Origin: Rickettsiales bacterium
GTDB lineage: Bacteria; Pseudomonadota; Alphaproteobacteria; Rickettsiales; UBA3002
Direction: 5' to 3'
Length of the DNA stretch: 9,018 nt
Assembly (NCBI GenBank): GCA_002725445.1
Contig: PBPD01000004.1
Location: 1-9,018, forward strand
Part shown: positions 5,945-9,018 of the stretch, piece after piece
How positions within the stretch are numbered: the stretch's first letter is position 1
Layout of the letters: every line of letters starts with the position of its first letter
Translations under genes and position numbers: made by a program
The notes under the pieces: model-generated
Database searches by the model: none
What the model was told of the DNA's origin: nothing
Seen by the model: the letters and a program-made list of their open reading frames with translations, nothing else

Positions 5945-5962
5945 GGTGCAAAGGCTTGCACC
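5945..5962 (+). promoter_or_regulatory. Perfect hairpin in the valS leader / after the ankyrin operon
   Basis: GGTGCAA (5945-5951) and TTGCACC (5956-5962) form a perfect 7-bp stem with an AGGC tetraloop. It lies 30 bp after the second ankyrin stop and 67 bp before the synthetase ATG. No T-run follows, so it is not a standard terminator. The right arm also supplies a weak -35 (TTGCAC, 5956-5961) 17 bp from TACAAG (5979-5984), so a promoter overlapping an operator is possible. The GTG at 5946 falls inside the left arm, which argues against it as a start codon. Confidence 0.45.
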
Positions 5963-6016
5963 ACAGGCGATTACACGCTACAAGCAACCTTCACACATCA
6001 ATAGACCGATAGAAGA

Positions 6017-6023
6017 AGAAGGG
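6017..6023 (+). promoter_or_regulatory. Ribosome-binding site deciding the valS start
   Basis: The purine run ending AGAAGGG (6017-6023) lies 6 nt before ATG 6030, in good position. The alternative ATG at 6048 and the GTG at 5946 have no comparable site. Confidence 0.7.
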
Positions 6024-6029
6024 TTTCGC

Positions 6030-8762
6030 ATGGGCTACTCGCACCGCATGAAGGATATGCCAAAACAATATGACCACGCCGCCGCCGAGAAAAAATGGCA
6101 GGACGCATGGTTTGAGGGCGATGTATATCATTATAAGGGTGACCAGAGCCGCGAAGACACGTTTGTTATCGACACCCCTCCTCCGACGGTTTCCGGCCTT
6201 TTGCACATGGGGCACGTATTTTCCTATACCCAGTGCGACTTTGTCGCCCGCTATCAGCGCATGAAGGGCAAAGACGTTTTCTACCCGATGGGCTTTGACG
6301 ATAATGGCCTGCCCACCGAGCGACTGGTCGAGAAGGTGAAAAAGATTCAGGCGCACCGCTATATAGGCGAAAATGGCCGCGAAGCTTTCCGCGCCTTGTG
6401 CGACGAAGTGGCCAGCGAAGCGCGTAAAGATTTCCGCACCCTGTTTCAGTCTATCGCCCTGTCGATCGACTGGAATCAGGAATACCACACCATCTCGGAA
6501 GAAGTGCGCACGATCAGCCAGCTTTCCTTCCTCGATTTGCATCAGAAAGGCCATATTGAGCGCCGCCTTGAGCCTATGTTGTGGGACCCGGTGGATCAGA
6601 CCGCGATTGCGCAGGCCGAGATTGTGGACAAAGAAATGCCCTCGCATTTCAACGACATCATTTTCGGCGTGGAAGGCTCGGATGAAACCTTCACCATCGG
6701 CACAACGCGCCCTGAGCTGATTCCTGCCTGCGTGGCGATCTTCTTCCACCCGGACGACGAGCGCTACCAGCATTTGAAAGACAAATTCGCCACCACGCCG
6801 CTGTTCAACGTGGCAGTGCCAATCCTCACCGACGAAGCAGTAGAAATGGACAAAGGCACCGGCATCATGATGTGCTGTACCTTTGGTGATGAGGCCGACA
6901 TCGAAAAATGGCGCAAGCATGACTTGCCCGCCCGCGTCATCCTCAACAAATACGGCAAGATGGACTTCGCCTCAGCCGACTGGATCGGCGCCACCCCACT
7001 AACCGAGGAGCTGCAGAACAAAAAAGCCTCCAACCCCGACAAAAAACACCCCGGCGCGCGTCAGATTATCCTGCAAAAGCTGGAAGATGCTGGCCTGCTG
7101 GTAAAATCGGAGCCGATCACCCATACCGTCAAATGCGCTGAGCGCTCAGGCGCGCCGCTCGAAATTTTGCCCACCTATCAATGGTTCGTGAAAGTAACCG
7201 ACAAGAAAGAGGCGCTTACCGCCCGCGCGAAAGAATGCACCTGGTATCCGGAATGGATGCGCCTGCGCATGGAACAATGGATCGACGGGCTGAACTGGGA
7301 CTGGTGCATCAGCCGCCAGCGCTATTTTGGCGTGCCGTTCCCCGTGTGGTATGTGGTCGACGCGCAAGGTAAACTGCACAACACCATCATCGCCGAAAGC
7401 GACGATCTGCCCGCCAACCCGCTGCAGCGCCTGCCCAAAGGCTTCAAAGGCGCGATTTCCAATCAGGCCGAATTCACCGAAGATGACCTGATGAAAGTGG
7501 AAGACCGCCCGCACACCAACGGCTATTTTGCCGCTGACCGCACGGTCATCAAGTTTGAAAGTCAGGCCGAAGCCTTCGACGAACCGCGCTTTATTGTGCC
7601 CGAATCCGACGTGATGGACACCTGGGCGACCAGCTCGGTCAGCCCACAAATCAACAGCCGCTGGCATCTGAACCCTGCCCGCCACAAAGCCCTGTTCCCG
7701 GCCGACCTGCGCCCGCAAGCGCACGAGATCATCCGTACATGGGCATTCTACACCGTGGTGAAGGCGCATCTGCACGAAGACACTATTCCGTGGAAGAATC
7801 TGATGATTTCGGGCTGGTGTCTGGCTGAAGACAAAACCAAAATGAGCAAGTCCAAAGGCAATGTGGTCACGCCTGTGGAGCTGATCGAGGAACGCGGCAC
7901 CGATGCAGTGCGCTACTGGGCGGCGACCTCCAAGCTGGGCACCGACACCGCCTTCTCAACCGATGCGCTGAAGATTGGTAAAAAGCTGGTGACCAAACTG
8001 TGGAACGCCACCAAATTTGCCGCCCTTCATTTGCAAAAGCTGGAGCAACAGCCCGGCACCGCCAATGACGACATCGAAGCAGGACTGATCAGCGAAACCA
8101 TGGATTTATGGATTCTGACCCGCCTGCACCGCACCATCAATGAAGCAAGCGCCGCCTTCGATGCGTTTGAATATGCCGACGCTATGCGCAGCATCGAAAG
8201 CTTCTTCTGGAATGATTTCTGCGACAATTATCTGGAGCTGGTGAAAAAGCGCGCCTACAACGAAGATGGCAGCGCAGGCGATGGCCAGCGCTCCGCAGTG
8301 CACACCATCTATCATTGTCTGCACGGCATTCTCACCCTGTTCGCGCCGATTGTGCCGCACATCACCGAAGAATTATACAGCCACATCTTCCCCGATTTGT
8401 GGGAGAAGCAAGGCTCGCTGCATGCGCGCGGTAGCTGGCTGAATGCCAATAACTATCCGTTCGATGCCAGCGCCGAGGCCAGCGGCATTGCCGCCGTCGC
8501 CGTGCTGGAAGCAGTGCGCAAAGCCAAGTCTGAGCGTAATGTGTCGATCAAATATCCGCTTACCAATGTCGCGCTCAGCTCCGGCACAGGCGAAGTGGGT
8601 GGCGACTGGCTGCGCATTGAAGACACCGCCTACGACATCAAAGGCGCCGGCAACATCGCACATATGGAATGGGGAGAAAGCCCCGCCGAAATGACGGTGG
8701 AAACTGAAGACGGTGCGTATCAGCTGCATATCACCTTTGCCGCGCAAAGCGATGTAGCTTAA
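6030..8762 (+). CDS. valS: Valine--tRNA ligase, archaeal/Rickettsia type
   Basis: This cytoplasmic class I synthetase charges tRNA-Val with valine using ATP and hydrolyses mischarged Thr-tRNA. From ATG 6030 it is 910 residues. The Rossmann-fold signature HMGH is at residues 59-62, after DTPPPTVSGLL. The CP1 editing domain covers roughly 200-400 and contains TTRPE at 225-229 and GTGIMMCCTFGDEAD. The WCISRQRYFGVPFPVWY block is at 425-441, MDTWATSSVS from 529, and KMSKS at 604-608 within KMSKSKGNVVTP. The C-terminal third is the helical anticodon-binding domain (FFWNDFCDNYLELVKKRAYN, LFAPIVPHITEELY). The cysteine expected after PVWY in zinc-binding relatives is Val here. From memory, the sequence follows Rickettsia ValRS closely (DDNGLPTERLVEK, LWDPVDQTAIAQAEI, LRPQAHEIIRTWAFYT), the form considered archaeal in origin. 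A GTG at 5946 would add 28 residues across a hairpin and is unlikely. The gene lies 115 bp after the ankyrin pair and is probably expressed separately. Confidence 0.97.
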   Translation: MGYSHRMKDMPKQYDHAAAEKKWQDAWFEGDVYHYKGDQSREDTFVIDTPPPTVSGLLHMGHVFSYTQCDFVARYQRMKGKDVFYPMGFDDNGLPTERLVEKVKKIQAHRYIGENGREAFRALCDEVASEARKDFRTLFQSIALSIDWNQEYHTISEEVRTISQLSFLDLHQKGHIERRLEPMLWDPVDQTAIAQAEIVDKEMPSHFNDIIFGVEGSDETFTIGTTRPELIPACVAIFFHPDDERYQHLKDKFATTPLFNVAVPILTDEAVEMDKGTGIMMCCTFGDEADIEKWRKHDLPARVILNKYGKMDFASADWIGATPLTEELQNKKASNPDKKHPGARQIILQKLEDAGLLVKSEPITHTVKCAERSGAPLEILPTYQWFVKVTDKKEALTARAKECTWYPEWMRLRMEQWIDGLNWDWCISRQRYFGVPFPVWYVVDAQGKLHNTIIAESDDLPANPLQRLPKGFKGAISNQAEFTEDDLMKVEDRPHTNGYFAADRTVIKFESQAEAFDEPRFIVPESDVMDTWATSSVSPQINSRWHLNPARHKALFPADLRPQAHEIIRTWAFYTVVKAHLHEDTIPWKNLMISGWCLAEDKTKMSKSKGNVVTPVELIEERGTDAVRYWAATSKLGTDTAFSTDALKIGKKLVTKLWNATKFAALHLQKLEQQPGTANDDIEAGLISETMDLWILTRLHRTINEASAAFDAFEYADAMRSIESFFWNDFCDNYLELVKKRAYNEDGSAGDGQRSAVHTIYHCLHGILTLFAPIVPHITEELYSHIFPDLWEKQGSLHARGSWLNANNYPFDASAEASGIAAVAVLEAVRKAKSERNVSIKYPLTNVALSSGTGEVGGDWLRIEDTAYDIKGAGNIAHMEWGESPAEMTVETEDGAYQLHITFAAQSDVA

Positions 8763-8784
8763 TCATAATACTGCTGAATCTTTA

Positions 8785-8803
8785 AGGCCTATAAACGTGG
8801 CCT
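8785..8803. repeat. Short inverted repeat between convergent genes
   Basis: AGGCC (8785-8789) and GGCCT (8799-8803) form a 5-bp stem with a 9-nt loop, overlapping the stop of the minus-strand gene. On the minus strand TTAAAGATT follows. It is a possible weak bidirectional terminator in a 39-bp convergent gap, but there is no real T-run on either side. Confidence 0.25.
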
Positions 8804-9017
8804 AGCGTTCGCGCTCGCCGCCGCCTCCGCCACGGCCGCCACCAATGGTAATGCGAAACCCGTAGCCGGCATCGTCCCCGTCCAACTGCGGCCCGTGCGA
8901 GCCACATACCGTCATGCTGCTCACCGCTCCGCGAAACTGCGCGCAGGCTTCCTGCACGTCAATGTCGGGGGTGAATGCCCCGCGCGGGCCGGGCTGATTA
9001 TAATATTCATCGCGTCG
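8802..9017 (-). CDS. Unrecognised protein, C-terminal 71 residues, Gly/Arg-rich tail
   Basis: The minus strand is open from the window edge to TAG at 8804-8802, giving 71 residues; the start lies beyond the window. The sequence runs RRDEYYNQPGPRGAFTPDID, then a stretch with two cysteines (EACAQFRG, MTVCGSHGPQLDGDD). It then gives GYGFRITIGGGRG and finishes in a Gly-rich, charged tail (GGGGGERER). I do not recognise a family. The alternation GYGFRITIGGG looks like a final beta-strand before a flexible tail. Support for coding is the open frame with GC-rich third positions and convergent placement 39 bp from valS. It could be an exported or envelope protein, but the fragment does not say. Confidence 0.6.
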   Translation of the reverse strand, partial: RRDEYYNQPGPRGAFTPDIDVQEACAQFRGAVSSMTVCGSHGPQLDGDDAGYGFRITIGGGRGGGGGERER

Positions 9018-9018
9018 A

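Noticed and set aside
5991..6920. 309-codon open frame antisense to valS
   Set aside because: It lies entirely against a well-recognised synthetase and shows no family motif; a shadow of codon bias.

Overview
The window reads as ordinary bacterial chromosome, most likely from an alphaproteobacterium. The strongest clue is the valyl-tRNA synthetase. It is the archaeal-type enzyme known from Rickettsia and relatives (inserted WCISRQRYFG..PVWY segment with no zinc cysteine, editing segment ending MMCCTFGDEAD, KMSKSKGNVVTP) rather than the usual bacterial form. The flagellin shows the organism, or its ancestor, was flagellated. Two ankyrin-repeat proteins fit a host-associated or predatory lifestyle. 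A flagellated relative of Rickettsiales, Holosporales or Micavibrionales is my best guess; it is an inference and cannot be settled from this window.

Layout. Positions 1-1492 (+) carry two tandem paralogous RTX (hemolysin-type calcium-binding repeat) proteins; the first is cut by the window start. They are separated by 217 bp holding a strong GC hairpin and a candidate promoter. Convergent to them, only 15 bp away, lies a 609-residue flagellin (1508-3337, -). Its variable centre is replaced by RTX repeats, a PA14-like domain and a second RTX-like module. Upstream of the flagellin on the same strand are a terminator hairpin, a 47-residue lipoprotein gene (3475-3618) and a tRNA-Leu(UAG) with encoded CCA (3730-3814).

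An AT-rich, gene-free stretch (3815-4105) precedes two co-oriented ankyrin-repeat genes (4106-4891 and 4958-5914). These are followed by a perfect 7-bp hairpin and the valyl-tRNA synthetase gene (6030-8762). The last 217 bases hold the 3' end of an unrecognised minus-strand gene with a Gly/Arg-rich tail.

How the genes relate: the tRNA and synthetase are housekeeping. The left part forms a surface/secretion neighbourhood. Two small RTX-only proteins, probably exported by a type I system, sit beside a flagellin that itself carries Ca2+-binding repeats and a PA14-like module. The multidomain flagellin is the most unusual object here: a filament subunit that would display a putative carbohydrate-binding domain, possibly under calcium control.
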